A stretch of 64,000 nucleotides of DNA from CAWCAW01 sp963793645 (GCA_963793645.1 CAWCAW010000007.1:248001-312000), one strand, 5' to 3'; shown: positions 1 to 9,135, counted from the first letter of the stretch. Notes: a model not told the origin generated them from the sequence alone. A program made the numbers and translations.

Positions 1-64
1 TCTGGGCGGTGAAATAGAGCCGGTAGTTGCGGACGTGTAAGGACCGGAAGGTATCCCCCGCCAC
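1..64 (-). CDS. MFS permease, N-terminal fragment cut by the left edge
   Basis: Reading the minus strand from a GTG at 64 gives about 21 residues including FRSLHVRNYRLYFTAQ, the typical opening of MFS_3-type major facilitator permeases just before the first membrane helix. The gene begins 14 bp after the stop of the MarR gene at 79-630 and runs off the left edge, so a marR-MFS efflux operon is likely. Only the start is visible; substrate and integrity cannot be judged. The call rests on a short motif and on gene order. Confidence 0.55.
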   Translation of the reverse strand, partial: MAGDTFRSLHVRNYRLYFTAQ

Positions 65-78
65 TCGGCGGACGCGCG

Positions 79-630
79 TCACGGCGTTTCGACCAGTTGC
101 TCGAGCAGCCCCACCAGATGATCGAGCAGCTCGCGTTCGTCAGGCGACAGCTGCAACAGACGCCGCACGAGATACGCGTTGCGCAACGAGCGGTTGCGCT
201 GCATGGTCCGTCGCCCTTCGGCGGTGATGGCCACTCGGGCCACTCGTCGATCGCCGGCGTCACCCAGGCGGCTCACCAGACCCTGGCTCTGGAGGCCGTC
301 GACCAGTCGGGTCATCGAGGGCGGCTGCACCTGCTCGTGGGCGGCCAGCTCCCCGATGGTGGGCGTACCGAAGCGTTCCACGCTGGCCAGGGCCGAGACC
401 TGGGACGGGGTCAGGCCGCCGACCACCTGCTGGCGTATGCGCCGATTGAGGCGGGTGACGGCGATGCGGAGGCGGGCGGCCAGCTCGGCCTCGGTTCCTG
501 GCGCCGGGGCGCCGGTGGCCGTGTCGGCCGGGGAGGCGGTGGCCGGGGAGGCGGTGGCCGGGGAGGCGGTGGCCGGGGTGGCGGTGGCCAGGGTGGCGGT
601 GGCCGGGGTGGCGGGGGTGGCGCTCTTCAT
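79..630 (-). CDS. MarR family transcriptional regulator with a repetitive N-terminus
   Basis: Protein of 183 residues. Residues about 48-180 form a MarR winged-helix domain, with the conserved region around DAGDRRVARVAIT as the wing. Such proteins are dimeric repressors released by small ligands. The first 45 residues are low-complexity PATAS-type pentapeptides encoded by a 15-bp tandem repeat; this tail is not part of the MarR fold and may be variable or not translated. A TAGAAT box lies 8 nt before the ATG, so transcription would start almost at the codon. The gene is followed after 14 bp by an MFS permease, its probable target. A TTAG-N5-CTAA dyad lies upstream. Confidence 0.85.
   Translation of the reverse strand: MKSATPATPATATLATATPATASPATASPATASPADTATGAPAPGTEAELAARLRIAVTRLNRRIRQQVVGGLTPSQVSALASVERFGTPTIGELAAHEQVQPPSMTRLVDGLQSQGLVSRLGDAGDRRVARVAITAEGRRTMQRNRSLRNAYLVRRLLQLSPDERELLDHLVGLLEQLVETP
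526..615. repeat. Six tandem 15-bp units
   Basis: Six adjacent copies of a 15-bp unit (ggccggggaggcggt and one- or two-base variants) lie inside the 5' end of the MarR gene and encode the PATAS/PATAT pentapeptides. The length is a multiple of three, so slippage would change protein length without breaking the frame. Confidence 0.9.
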
Positions 631-645
631 CGTTCTCTATTCTAA

Positions 646-658
646 TTAGTTTTGCTAA
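646..658. promoter_or_regulatory. Candidate MarR operator
   Basis: TTAG-TTTTG-CTAA is an inverted repeat located 16-28 bp before the MarR start, in the MarR/acyl-CoA dehydrogenase intergenic region. Its half-sites resemble the stronger palindrome at 30003-30017 before a second MarR gene. Autoregulation is inferred from position. Confidence 0.4.
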
Positions 659-701
659 CAAATCGCGTGGTCGATGCGATGACGGCCCGTAGCATGAGGC
701 C

Positions 702-2512
702 GTGCTCCCCGACTACGCCGAGTTCGACCAGGCCATCGGCCTCGACTGGTACCGACTCGACCCCAACTTGTCCCAGCTGCTCGACCGCCATCTCCTCGAC
801 GCCGACGAGCGGGCCTTTGCCGAGGAGCACGTGGCCCGTTTCGGCGAACTCGTGGGCACAGTCATCGGGCCTCGGGCCGAAGAGACCGACAAACACGGAC
901 CGGTCCTGCAACGCTTCGACCGCTAGGGCACCGAGGTCGACGACGTCGTGCACCACGCCACCTGGACCGACACCAAGGCCGACTTGGTACGCAACGGCTT
1001 CACCAGCCTCGAGACGTATGCCGGGCGCCCGGTGCCCGCCGTGGTCACGGCGTCGGTTGCCTACCTGGTGTGTCAGGCCGAAACAGCCATCTACTGCGGG
1101 CTGGGCATGACCTCAGGAGCCGCCGACGTCGTGGAACGCTACGCCCCGCCCGAAGTGCGCGCCGATCTGTTGGACAGGCTGCGCAGCGTCGACCCCGAGC
1201 GCGCCTGGGAAGGCGGCATGTTCCTGACCGAGCGCCAGGGAGGAAGCGACGTCGGGGCCAACACCACCCAGGCGGTGCAAGACGGCGACGAGTGGCTCCT
1301 TTTCGGCGACAAGCACTTCTGCTCCAACGTCGACGCCGAGGTGTTCATCGTCCTCGCCCGTCCCGACGGCGCGCCAGGAGGAAGCCGCGGCCTCGCCACG
1401 TTCATCGTGCCGCGCCTGGCCCCCGACGGGACCGCCAACGGGTTCACCATCAAGCGCCTCAAGCCCAAGCTCGGCACCGTGGGGGTGCCGACCGCCGAAG
1501 TCGTCCTCGACGGCGCCCGGGCCTGGCTGGCGAGCGGTGCACTGGGCACCGACGCGGCGGGGAACAACGCGGCGGCCATCAACGCCACGGGCTCGCCCGA
1601 GAACGGCCAGCCCGCACGCGACGGCCGCGGCCTCAACCGGATGATGGAGATGGTCAACGGCAGCCGCTTCGGCGTGGCGCTCATGGGGCTCGGCATCCAC
1701 CGGCGTAGTTTCCTCGAAGCGGCCATCTATGCGGCGCGCCGGACGCAGTTCGGCAACCGGATCGATACCTATCCATTGGTGCGCGAGACGCTCGTGGACA
1801 TGGTCGTCGACCTCGAGGCGGGCATGGCCGCCACGTACGAATGCGCGGCGGCGGCGCGCCACGCTCCCGATGCCGAGTCGGGCCGACTCGTGCGGCGCAT
1901 CCTCATCCCTCTGGCCAAGATGCGCTGCACCCGTATGGCCGTACAGGCGGCGTCCCAAGCCTTCGAAGTCTTCGGTGGCAACGGGTACATGGAGGACTGG
2001 CCCATGGCCCGCCAGCTGCGCGACGCCCAGTGCCACACCATCTGGGAGGGCACCGAGAACATCTTGTGCCTCGACGTCCGGCGGGCCATACGGGCCGAGC
2101 AGGCCCACCTGGCCTTGTTCGCCCGGATCGAACGCGCCCTCGACTCCGCGTCGGGCGCCAATGTCTTGGCTGGCACCGTCGACATCGTCGTCGACGTCGC
2201 TGGCCGACGCCCGCGGCTGCGGTCGACTACCTGGGCACCGCCCCCGACGACATGGGGCTGCTGCACAGCCGCCGGCTAGCCGAGTTGCTGGCCGAGGTGA
2301 CCGAGGGGGCGCTGCTGGTCGAGGAGGCGGCCTGGGCCCTGGCCCAAAGCGGCGACGCCCGCAAGGCGGCCGTCGCTCGCCGGTTCGTGAGCCGTCATCT
2401 GGCCACGCCGCCCGCCCGGGGCATCACCGACCCCGACCGGACTGTGCTCGACCTCTTCGAGCCGATCGTCCGCTACGGAGCGATCGAAGCCCGCGAGCTC
2501 ATCACCACTTAG
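702..2512 (+). pseudogene. Acyl-CoA dehydrogenase (AidB-like), nonsense codon plus frameshift
   Basis: The reading from the GTG at 702 continues in frame through a TAG at 924-926 into a long dehydrogenase body. The context is FDR-stop-GTEVDD, where relatives usually have an aromatic residue, so the TAG may be a changed TGG codon. The body contains FLTERQGGSDVGAN, FGGNGYMEDWPMAR and WEGTENILCLD, hallmarks of FAD-dependent acyl-CoA dehydrogenases of the AidB-like branch. Near 2180-2215 the frame is lost. The expected C-terminus (AAAVDYLGTAPDDMG to ELITT) continues in another frame to the TAG at 2510-2512. Two independent lesions suggest a decayed gene or sequence errors. Its 3' end overlaps the convergent Nfu gene by 11 bp. 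Confidence 0.8.
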
Positions 2513-2825
2513 GGACGTAGCCCCCCTGGCCGAGCGAGGCGCTCTCGAAGGGATCGGCGGACTCGTCGACCCCGCCGGTCACCTCGGTGATCCAGTCGAG
2601 ACGGCTTCGCAGGATGCGCTCGACGCCACCTTGCAAGGTGGCCGACGAGATGGCGCACGAACTGCACGCCCCTTGCAACTGCACCTCGACGGTGCCGGCA
2701 TCGACATCGAAGGCGACGAGCCCCAAATCGCCGCCGTCAGCCTGGACCGACGGGCGCATGAGGTCGATCAGCGACCGCAGCTCTTGTTCACGCTCGGCGC
2801 GTTCCTCGTCGGTGAGCGATGGCAC
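2502..2825 (-). CDS. Nfu/NifU C-terminal-domain iron-sulfur protein
   Basis: Protein of 107 residues made almost entirely of a NifU C-terminal domain: RPSVQADGGDLGLVAFD followed by the CSSC (CxxC) motif in LQGACSSCAISSATLQ. Such proteins bind a labile [4Fe-4S] cluster through the CxxC of two subunits and carry it to client enzymes in the cytoplasm. The length matches stand-alone Nfu proteins. It is convergent with the broken acyl-CoA dehydrogenase and divergent from the next operon, so no operon partner is evident. Confidence 0.88.
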   Translation of the reverse strand: MPSLTDEERAEREQELRSLIDLMRPSVQADGGDLGLVAFDVDAGTVEVQLQGACSSCAISSATLQGGVERILRSRLDWITEVTGGVDESADPFESASLGQGGYVPKW

Positions 2826-2945
2826 CCCTCCATTGTGCCGTGACTGGCGCCCCTGTCAGGTCAGAGGGTCCGGAGGCGCCGAGTTGGGGCGCTATCGGGA
2901 CTCTTCGGCGGCGCCCCCACATCAGTGGCCCGGTTAGCATGCGGC

Positions 2946-3902
2946 GTGCCTTCAGACGTGGTGGCGCCCCAATCCACCAGGGGGGTCACGCGAGAGCCAG
3001 GGCTCGGGCTGATCCTCCCCACCTTCCCCCAACGCCATGCTCCCTTGCCCACGGCGGACGAGCTCGCCACGTTGTGCCGAGGCGCTGAGGACGCCGGGGC
3101 TACGGCGCTGTGGGCGTGCGATCACCTCTACTGGCACTCCCCGACCCTCGAGTGCATGTCCACCGTCGCCCTGGCCGCCCTGTCGACACGTAGCGCCCTG
3201 GTGGGGCCGTGCGTCTTGCAGCTCCCGCTGCGAGGCGCGCCCGAGGTGGCCAAGCAGGCGGCGTCGCTACAGCATCTGTCGGGCGGACGGGTCGTGCTCG
3301 GCGTAGGAGTGGGGAGCCACGCCGGAGAGTACGAGGCGGCCGGAGTCCCCTTTTCGGAGCGCGGTCGACGGCTCGACGAGTCCATCGACGAGCTCCGGCG
3401 TGCCTGGGGCCAGGACCCCCGAACCTCGGACGACACCCATCGCTACCGTCAGCTCCCCATCGGCAAGGCCGTGCCGATATGGGTAGGGGGGTCCAGCGAA
3501 GCGGCATTGCGTCGCGCCGCGCTCAGAGCTGACGGCTGGATCCCGTTGTTCTTGAACCCTGACGAGTACTCGGCGGCCATGGCCCGTCTCGACAAAGAGG
3601 CCGAGCGAGCGGCCCGGGACCCCCGCCAGATCGACCGCGCCCTGGCGGTGTTCGTGGCCGTCGGCGACCAAGGTCGCGCCGAAGACGGCCTGCAATGGAT
3701 GTCCTCGCTCTATGGACTGCCGGCGCGAGCCTTCGCCCGTCATCTGGTGAGCGGCGAAGCCCGGAGCTGCGCGGCAACGTTGCTGCGCTACTTCGAAGCC
3801 GGAGCCCGCCATCTCGCCGTCTTCGTCACCGATGACGACCCCTTGGTACAGTTCGAGGAATTGGCCGGTGAGGTCGCCGACCTGCTCACGACGTTGAAAT
3901 GA
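2946..3902 (+). CDS. LLM-class F420-dependent oxidoreductase
   Basis: About 318 residues with the bacterial luciferase-like TIM barrel. LGLILPTF is at the first beta strand, followed by LWACDHLYW and LSGGRVVLGVGVGSH, the region typical of F420-dependent LLM enzymes. These use reduced F420 (sometimes FMN) for hydride transfer to diverse substrates; the substrate cannot be read from sequence. The family normally starts close to the first strand, so the true start may be any of the in-frame GTGs at 2925, 2946, 2958 or 2961; none has a clear Shine-Dalgarno sequence. First gene of a compact operon ending at 9120; the thiolase follows after 7 bp. Confidence 0.85.
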   Translation: MPSDVVAPQSTRGVTREPGLGLILPTFPQRHAPLPTADELATLCRGAEDAGATALWACDHLYWHSPTLECMSTVALAALSTRSALVGPCVLQLPLRGAPEVAKQAASLQHLSGGRVVLGVGVGSHAGEYEAAGVPFSERGRRLDESIDELRRAWGQDPRTSDDTHRYRQLPIGKAVPIWVGGSSEAALRRAALRADGWIPLFLNPDEYSAAMARLDKEAERAARDPRQIDRALAVFVAVGDQGRAEDGLQWMSSLYGLPARAFARHLVSGEARSCAATLLRYFEAGARHLAVFVTDDDPLVQFEELAGEVADLLTTLK

Positions 3903-3909
3903 GGTCGAA

Positions 3910-5076
3910 GTGAGCCAAGTGGTGAGCGTCGTCGGCGCCGCAATGACGGCCCTCGAACGGCGAGACCTCGGGCCCGAAGCGCTGGCTCATCAAGCGGTGA
4001 CCGAGGCGCTGGCCGATGCCGGCCTCAGTTCGGGCGAGGTGGGGATGGTCATCGCCGCCAACGCGCTGGGCGGCCGCCTCCTTGACCAGGGATGCATCCG
4101 TGCGCAGTCGTGGCTGCGGGGTATCGATCTTGGTTCGGCCGGTGTCGTCAATGTCGACAACTCGTGCGCCGGCGGGTCCTCGGCGCTGCACCTCGGGGTC
4201 ATGGCCGCGGTGGCCGGACAATCGCCGGTACTCGTAGTCGGGGTCGAGAAGATGTGGACCGGCGACCGGCTCGCCACCTTGGCCGGTATCGAGGACGGTC
4301 TCCCCGCCGATGAGCGAGAAGCCCTGCGGGCCTCGTTGGCCAATGACTCGGGCAGTGTCCTCATGGGGCTCAACGCCAAGTGGGTGAGCCACCAGGTCGA
4401 GGCGCGCGACACCACCCTCGATCAGATCGCCTCGGCGGCGGTGAAGGCGCGCCGATTCGGCTCGCTCAACCCCTGCGCCCAGTTCCGTACGCCGGTGACC
4501 ATCGAGGAGGTGCTCACTTCGGCGCCCGTGGTGGGCGGGTTGACCAGGTTGATGTGCTCGTCGTTCACCGACGGTGCCGCTGCCGTTGTCCTCGCCGCCG
4601 GCACCAGCCCCGGCCCGCCGCGGGTGCGAGCCAGCGTGCTGCGCTCGGGCAACGGTGACCTCGATTACCACGACCGTCTTCGAGACGCCGCCGAGCAGGC
4701 CTGGAAGCAAGCCGGCGTCGGCCCGGGCGACATCGATGTCGTCGAGATCCACGACGCCACCAGTGCCGAGGAGCTTTATGCGCTCGAGAGCCTGGGCTTC
4801 TTTGCACCAGGCGAGGCGGGCGCGGCGACCTTGGCCGGCGACACCTTCCTGGGCGGAAACGGCGTCTGCGTCAACTCGAGCGGCGGCCTGGTGGCCAGAG
4901 GCCACCCCCTCGGGGCCACCGGCATCTGCCAGGTGGTCGAGCTCGTCCACCAACTGCGGGGCCGAGCCGGGGCCCGCCAGGTGCCCAATGCTCGCTTGGG
5001 AGCCGCCGTCAACACCGGCGGCATTATCGGCGGCGACACCGCGTCGGCCGTGATGCACATCCTCGAAAGGACCTGA
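3910..5076 (+). CDS. Thiolase family protein (SCP2/lipid-transfer type)
   Basis: Protein of 388 residues with a full thiolase fold. The nucleophilic cysteine is in NSCAGGSSALHLG (about residue 88). The C-terminal half has EIHDATSAEEL, the C-terminal HDA-type active-site motif, and GLVARGHPLGATG. This pattern is that of SCP2-type thiolases, which act in side-chain beta-oxidation or as ketosynthase-like enzymes, rather than degradative acetyl-CoA acetyltransferases. It lies between an LLM oxidoreductase and a FabH-like synthase, separated by 7 and 1 bp, so the three are probably co-translated and act on an acyl-thioester intermediate (inference). Confidence 0.88.
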   Translation: MSQVVSVVGAAMTALERRDLGPEALAHQAVTEALADAGLSSGEVGMVIAANALGGRLLDQGCIRAQSWLRGIDLGSAGVVNVDNSCAGGSSALHLGVMAAVAGQSPVLVVGVEKMWTGDRLATLAGIEDGLPADEREALRASLANDSGSVLMGLNAKWVSHQVEARDTTLDQIASAAVKARRFGSLNPCAQFRTPVTIEEVLTSAPVVGGLTRLMCSSFTDGAAAVVLAAGTSPGPPRVRASVLRSGNGDLDYHDRLRDAAEQAWKQAGVGPGDIDVVEIHDATSAEELYALESLGFFAPGEAGAATLAGDTFLGGNGVCVNSSGGLVARGHPLGATGICQVVELVHQLRGRAGARQVPNARLGAAVNTGGIIGGDTASAVMHILERT

Positions 5077-5077
5077 T

Positions 5078-6004
5078 GTGACGGGTGCGGTCATCACGGG
5101 CTGGGGTATCGCCGTCCCCGACAAGGTCGTCACCAACGAGGACCTGTCGGCCCGCCTCGATACCAGTGACGCTTGGATCACCGAGCGCACCGGCATCAAA
5201 GAACGCCGCATCGGCGGCACCACATCCGAACTGGCCATCGCGGCGGGCGCCCAGGCCCTCGAACGGGCCGGGTTACGCGGTGAGGACATCGACCTCCTTG
5301 TACTTTCCACCACCACCGCCGATGCCATCGTGCCGGGCACGTCGGCCACCGTTCAAAACGCACTTGGCACCACCGGCGGGGCCTTCGACGTCAACGCGGC
5401 GTGCTCGGGTTTCGTCTACGGCCTCGTCGTCGCCCACGGCATGGTGATGGCCGGCTCCAAGCGAGTGCTGCTCATTGGCAGCGAGACGCTGTCGCGCATC
5501 ACCGACTGGGACGACCGTTCCATCGCCGTACTCGTCGGTGACGGCGCTGGGGCGGTGGTCCTGGAGGCCACCGACGGCCCCGGCCAGCTCCTGGCCTGGG
5601 ATCTAGGCGCCAACGGGTCGCTGCGACATCTCCTCAAGTGCGACCACGGCGGCTATCTGTACATGAACGGCAAAGAGATCTTTCGCCACGCCGTCCATGC
5701 CGTCGTGCAGTCCTCTCTGGCCGCTTTGGAGCGAGCCGGGCTGACGCCGTCCGATGTCGAGCTGTTCGTGCCCCACCAGGCCAACGCCCGCATCATCAGT
5801 GCGGCGGCGGGCCGCCTGGGCATCGCCGAGGAGCGGTGTGTGGTCACCATCGACCGCTACGGGAACACCTCGGCTGCCTCGATCCCGTTGGCCCTGGCCG
5901 ACGCCTTGGAGACAGGCCGCCTGCAGCCCGGTGCCCTGGTCCTGCTGTCGGGATTCGGCGGCGGGATGACCTGGGCCAGTGCCGTGCTGCGGTGGGGAGG
6001 GTGA
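5078..6004 (+). CDS. fabH: 3-oxoacyl-ACP synthase III (FabH-like)
   Basis: Protein of 308 residues carrying the complete KAS III triad: Cys in NAACSGFVYG (about residue 110), His in VPHQANARI and Asn in YGNTSAASI. KAS III condenses an acyl-CoA primer with malonyl-ACP to start fatty acid synthesis; paralogues start polyketides or other acyl chains. No acpP, fabD or fabF gene is nearby. Instead the gene sits between a thiolase and a nucleotidyltransferase, so a dedicated pathway role is as likely as housekeeping. The GTG start is 1 bp after the thiolase stop and the stop overlaps the next GTG. Confidence 0.9.
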   Translation: MTGAVITGWGIAVPDKVVTNEDLSARLDTSDAWITERTGIKERRIGGTTSELAIAAGAQALERAGLRGEDIDLLVLSTTTADAIVPGTSATVQNALGTTGGAFDVNAACSGFVYGLVVAHGMVMAGSKRVLLIGSETLSRITDWDDRSIAVLVGDGAGAVVLEATDGPGQLLAWDLGANGSLRHLLKCDHGGYLYMNGKEIFRHAVHAVVQSSLAALERAGLTPSDVELFVPHQANARIISAAAGRLGIAEERCVVTIDRYGNTSAASIPLALADALETGRLQPGALVLLSGFGGGMTWASAVLRWGG

Positions 6005-6924
6005 GCACCAACGGCAACGCCACGGACCCCCGACCCGTCCTGGTGATGCTGGCGGCCGGTATGGCCACCCGTTACGGCGGGGGCTGCAAACCCCTGGCAC
6101 CGGTCGGGTTTCACGGTGAGGCCGTCATCGATCTGACCGCCGGCGACGCCAGGGCGGCCGGTTTCGGCGAAATCGTGGTGATCGTCGGTCCGCAATCGAG
6201 CCCCGCCATCACGTATCACCTGCAGCGGTCGTGGCCGGCGTCGGTGAAGGTGTCCACCGCCGAGCAGCCCGTCCCCCTCGGTACCGCCCACGCGGTGCTG
6301 TGTGCGCGGAGGAACATCGGCGATCGACCCTTCGCCGTGGTCAACGGCGACGACGTCTACGGCGTACCCGCCTTGCGCCTTCTGGCGGACCACCTCGCCC
6401 TCGACTCGGCGGTACACGCCAATGTGGCCTTCGCACTGCGCGACACCATCGTCACCAGGGACACCGTGACGCGAGGCACCTGCCAGGTGGACAGCGAAGG
6501 CAACCTGGCCGCCATGGTCGAGCGCAAGAAGGTGCATCTGCTCGACGACGGTCGCTATGTGTCCGACGACGGGCTCGAACCCGCCGAGCTGGCCGGGGAC
6601 ACGCCCGTGTCCATGAACCTGTGGGGACTGCGGCCGAGCATCTGGCCCGTCCTGGTGGACGCCGTGACGACCATGCACCCCACCGTGGGCGCCGACGGAT
6701 CGGTGCCCGATCGAGACTCCGTCGACGCCTCGAAGGAAGTGCTCTTGCCTGAAGTGGTCAACGACATGACCCGGGCGGGACACCAGGTGGCCGTCTTGGC
6801 CGGCCCGGGCCGGTGCATCGGCGTCACCCACCTCGACGACCTGCCGGTGGTGTGCGCCTTGCTGGCGCAGATGGTGGCCGAAGGCGAGCGCCCCGAAAAC
6901 CCCTGGCCGCAGGACCGGGCTTGA
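6001..6924 (+). CDS. Sugar-nucleotide-type nucleotidyltransferase
   Basis: About 307 residues with an NTP_transferase fold. The nucleotide-binding loop reads LAAGMATRYGGGCKPLAPVG (residues about 17-36) and the metal-binding Asp lies in VVNGDDVYG. These enzymes join a sugar phosphate to an NTP; the substrate is not evident, and the loop differs from canonical GlmU or RmlA. The GTG start at 6001 overlaps the fabH TGA in a GTGA arrangement, indicating coupling. The next gene starts at a TTG overlapping this stop. With the hexosaminidase-like gene downstream, a glycoconjugate or amino-sugar salvage role is possible (inference). Confidence 0.85.
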   Translation: MSTNGNATDPRPVLVMLAAGMATRYGGGCKPLAPVGFHGEAVIDLTAGDARAAGFGEIVVIVGPQSSPAITYHLQRSWPASVKVSTAEQPVPLGTAHAVLCARRNIGDRPFAVVNGDDVYGVPALRLLADHLALDSAVHANVAFALRDTIVTRDTVTRGTCQVDSEGNLAAMVERKKVHLLDDGRYVSDDGLEPAELAGDTPVSMNLWGLRPSIWPVLVDAVTTMHPTVGADGSVPDRDSVDASKEVLLPEVVNDMTRAGHQVAVLAGPGRCIGVTHLDDLPVVCALLAQMVAEGERPENPWPQDRA

Positions 6925-8720
6925 CGCCGTCCCACCCAGCCACCGCTTCCTCGCCTCCGCCCAAGGTGGTCCTTCTCCCCCACCCGCGTTCACTCGAGAT
7001 GGACCCGGCCGGTGGGTGGGTGGCCGATACGCCGCCCCAAGAACGCGTCGACTCGACCATCGCGCCGCAGGGCTATCACCTCGACATCGGGGTGTCCGGC
7101 GTGGTGCTGGCCGCCTCCGACCAAGCCGGCTTCCGTCATGGACATGCCACCTTGGCCCAACTGCGCCACGCGGCCAACACCCCCGCCGGCGCCCCGGCGG
7201 GCGCTCTGGCGGTCTGTCGCATCGACGACTGGCCTGATTACCCGGTGCGCGGCGTGATGCTCGACGTGTCGCGCGACAAGGTCCCGACCCTCGACACGCT
7301 CCTCGCCCTCGTGCAAGAGCTGGCGTCGTGGAAGATCAACCAGCTCCAGCTGTACACCGAACACACCTTTGCGTACGCCGGCCACGAGGAGGTGTGGGCG
7401 GCGGCTGATCCCTACGACGCCAACGACATCGCCACCATCGCGTCGCATTGTCGCCACCACGGCATCGAACTGGTGGCCAACCAGAACACCTTGGGCCACT
7501 TCGAGCGCTGGTTACGCCACGAGCGCTACCGGCCGCTGGCCATCGCCCCCGACGGCTTCACGTGGATGTTCGGCATTCCCCGCCGACCCACCACCCTCGA
7601 CCCGGCCAAGCCCGAAGCCTTCGCCTTGGTGCGCGACCTGCTGGACCAGTTGGTGTCGGTGCTGCCGTCGGACCAGGTGCACGTGGGCATGGACGAACCC
7701 TGGGAGCTCGACTCCTGGCGCGCCGAGGAGTGGGTGGGGTGGCTGGGCCGGATCCGGGCGCTGCCCGCCCTGGAGGGACGCCAGGTGCTCGTGTGGGGCG
7801 ATATCCCCACGTCGCGGCCCGACCTGCTCGGTGAGCTGCCCGACGGCGTGACCGTGTGCGAATGGGGATACGAGGACACCCATCCCTTCGACGAGCGCCT
7901 CGGCGCGCTGGCCGATGACGGTGTCCCCACGTGGGCGTGCCCAGGCACCTCCAGCTGGATGTCGGTGACCGGTCGTGTCGACAACATGTTCGGCAACATC
8001 CGTGGTGCGGCCCACGCGGGCTTGGCGCGGGGATCGACCGGCCTGCTCGTGACCGACTGGGGCGACATGGGCCATCACCAATACCTTCCCGTGAGCGAGC
8101 CCGGTTTCGCCTGGGCGGCGGCCATGGGATGGTGCGCGTCGGCGCACGAGGGCTACGACCTCGACACCCTGGGCGACGCGCTCGACGTGCACGCCTTTGA
8201 CGACCCCGCCGGGTCCACCAGCCGTGCGCTGGTGGCCCTGGGACGCATTCATCGCATGGTGACGCCGCGCCCGCCGCATATCTCGCCGGTAATCGGCCAC
8301 CTCTTGCTGCCTCAGTGGCCGGTGGGCAGCGGTCTGAGCGACGGGTTGGTCCCTGGCGAAGTCGACGCCGTCGAAGATGCGGTGGACGCCGCCCTCGCCA
8401 TACTCGCCACGGCGCGACCCCGACGCGGTGACGGCGCCCTTGTGGCCGACGAATTGCGAGGTGCGGCGGCCATGGTGCGCCTGGCCTGTCACGACGCCCG
8501 CTTGCGCTTGGCCGGCGACGGCACCTTGGCGTCGGTAACCGCCCCCGATCGAAACACCCTGGCCGAAGAACTACGCGGCGTCATCGACGGGCATCGCCGG
8601 CTGTGGCTGGCGCGCAACCGGCCCGGTGGCCTCAACGACAGCGTGGCCTGGTTCAACCACCTCGGCGGCTGTTACGAAACCGGGCAGGCCGACCGTCATT
8701 GGTTCGGCCCGATGGCCTGA
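6921..8720 (+). CDS. Glycoside hydrolase family 20-like beta-N-acetylhexosaminidase
   Basis: About 599 residues. The catalytic barrel begins at VRGVMLDVSRDKVPTLDTL and carries the GH20 acid pair in HVGMDEPWEL (Asp-Glu). This family removes terminal N-acetylhexosamine using the substrate acetamido group. There is no signal peptide or membrane segment, so it should be cytoplasmic and act on imported or recycled oligosaccharides. The TTG start overlaps the previous stop (TTGA) and has AGGA 6 nt upstream; a GTG at 6966 is an alternative. The C-terminal approx. 200 residues are not recognised. Confidence 0.82.
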   Translation: MTPSHPATASSPPPKVVLLPHPRSLEMDPAGGWVADTPPQERVDSTIAPQGYHLDIGVSGVVLAASDQAGFRHGHATLAQLRHAANTPAGAPAGALAVCRIDDWPDYPVRGVMLDVSRDKVPTLDTLLALVQELASWKINQLQLYTEHTFAYAGHEEVWAAADPYDANDIATIASHCRHHGIELVANQNTLGHFERWLRHERYRPLAIAPDGFTWMFGIPRRPTTLDPAKPEAFALVRDLLDQLVSVLPSDQVHVGMDEPWELDSWRAEEWVGWLGRIRALPALEGRQVLVWGDIPTSRPDLLGELPDGVTVCEWGYEDTHPFDERLGALADDGVPTWACPGTSSWMSVTGRVDNMFGNIRGAAHAGLARGSTGLLVTDWGDMGHHQYLPVSEPGFAWAAAMGWCASAHEGYDLDTLGDALDVHAFDDPAGSTSRALVALGRIHRMVTPRPPHISPVIGHLLLPQWPVGSGLSDGLVPGEVDAVEDAVDAALAILATARPRRGDGALVADELRGAAAMVRLACHDARLRLAGDGTLASVTAPDRNTLAEELRGVIDGHRRLWLARNRPGGLNDSVAWFNHLGGCYETGQADRHWFGPMA

Positions 8721-8721
8721 G

Positions 8722-9120
8722 ATGACGACGGACACCGACAGCGCCAGCTCTGACAGCGCCAGCCCTGATAGCGGAAGCTCTGACAACGCCAGCCCTGATA
8801 GCTCCGGAAGCTCCGGAAGCTCCGACAGCGGCGCCAACGGAGGCACCGACACTCTCGTACGCCGCCACGTCGTGATCATCGGGCGGGTCCAGGGGGTTGG
8901 CTACCGGGCCACCTGCGCGCACCGCGCCAAACGCACCGGCGTGGCCGGTTGGGTCCGCAACCGCGGCGACGGATCGGTCGAGGCCGTCTTCGAGGGTTCG
9001 CCCGAGGCGGTGGAGCGCATGGTCGGGTGGTGCCACCACGGTCCGCCCATGGCGCACGTGCGACAGGTCGTCGCCACCGAGGAGACCCCGACGAGAGAGG
9101 TCGGGTTCCAGATCCGCTGA
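8722..9120 (+). CDS. acyP: Acylphosphatase with Ser/Asp-rich N-terminal extension
   Basis: Protein of 132 residues. The last approx. 90 are a complete acylphosphatase: the phosphate loop GRVQGVGYR holds the catalytic Arg and GWVRNRGDGSVEAVFEG the catalytic Asn. It hydrolyses carboxyl-phosphate bonds such as acetyl or carbamoyl phosphate. The first approx. 40 residues are a low-complexity Ser/Asp/Pro/Gly stretch built from short imperfect repeats (SSDSASPDS-like), unusual for a family normally about 90 residues long. The ATG is 1 bp after the hexosaminidase stop, making it the last gene of the operon. Confidence 0.9.
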   Translation: MTTDTDSASSDSASPDSGSSDNASPDSSGSSGSSDSGANGGTDTLVRRHVVIIGRVQGVGYRATCAHRAKRTGVAGWVRNRGDGSVEAVFEGSPEAVERMVGWCHHGPPMAHVRQVVATEETPTREVGFQIR

Positions 9121-9135
9121 CGGGCCGGATCGAGC

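Noticed and set aside
3886..5349. Long minus-strand open frame opposite the thiolase
   Set aside because: It mirrors a clearly conserved thiolase on the plus strand; such antisense frames are a by-product of high GC at third codon positions and show no domain.
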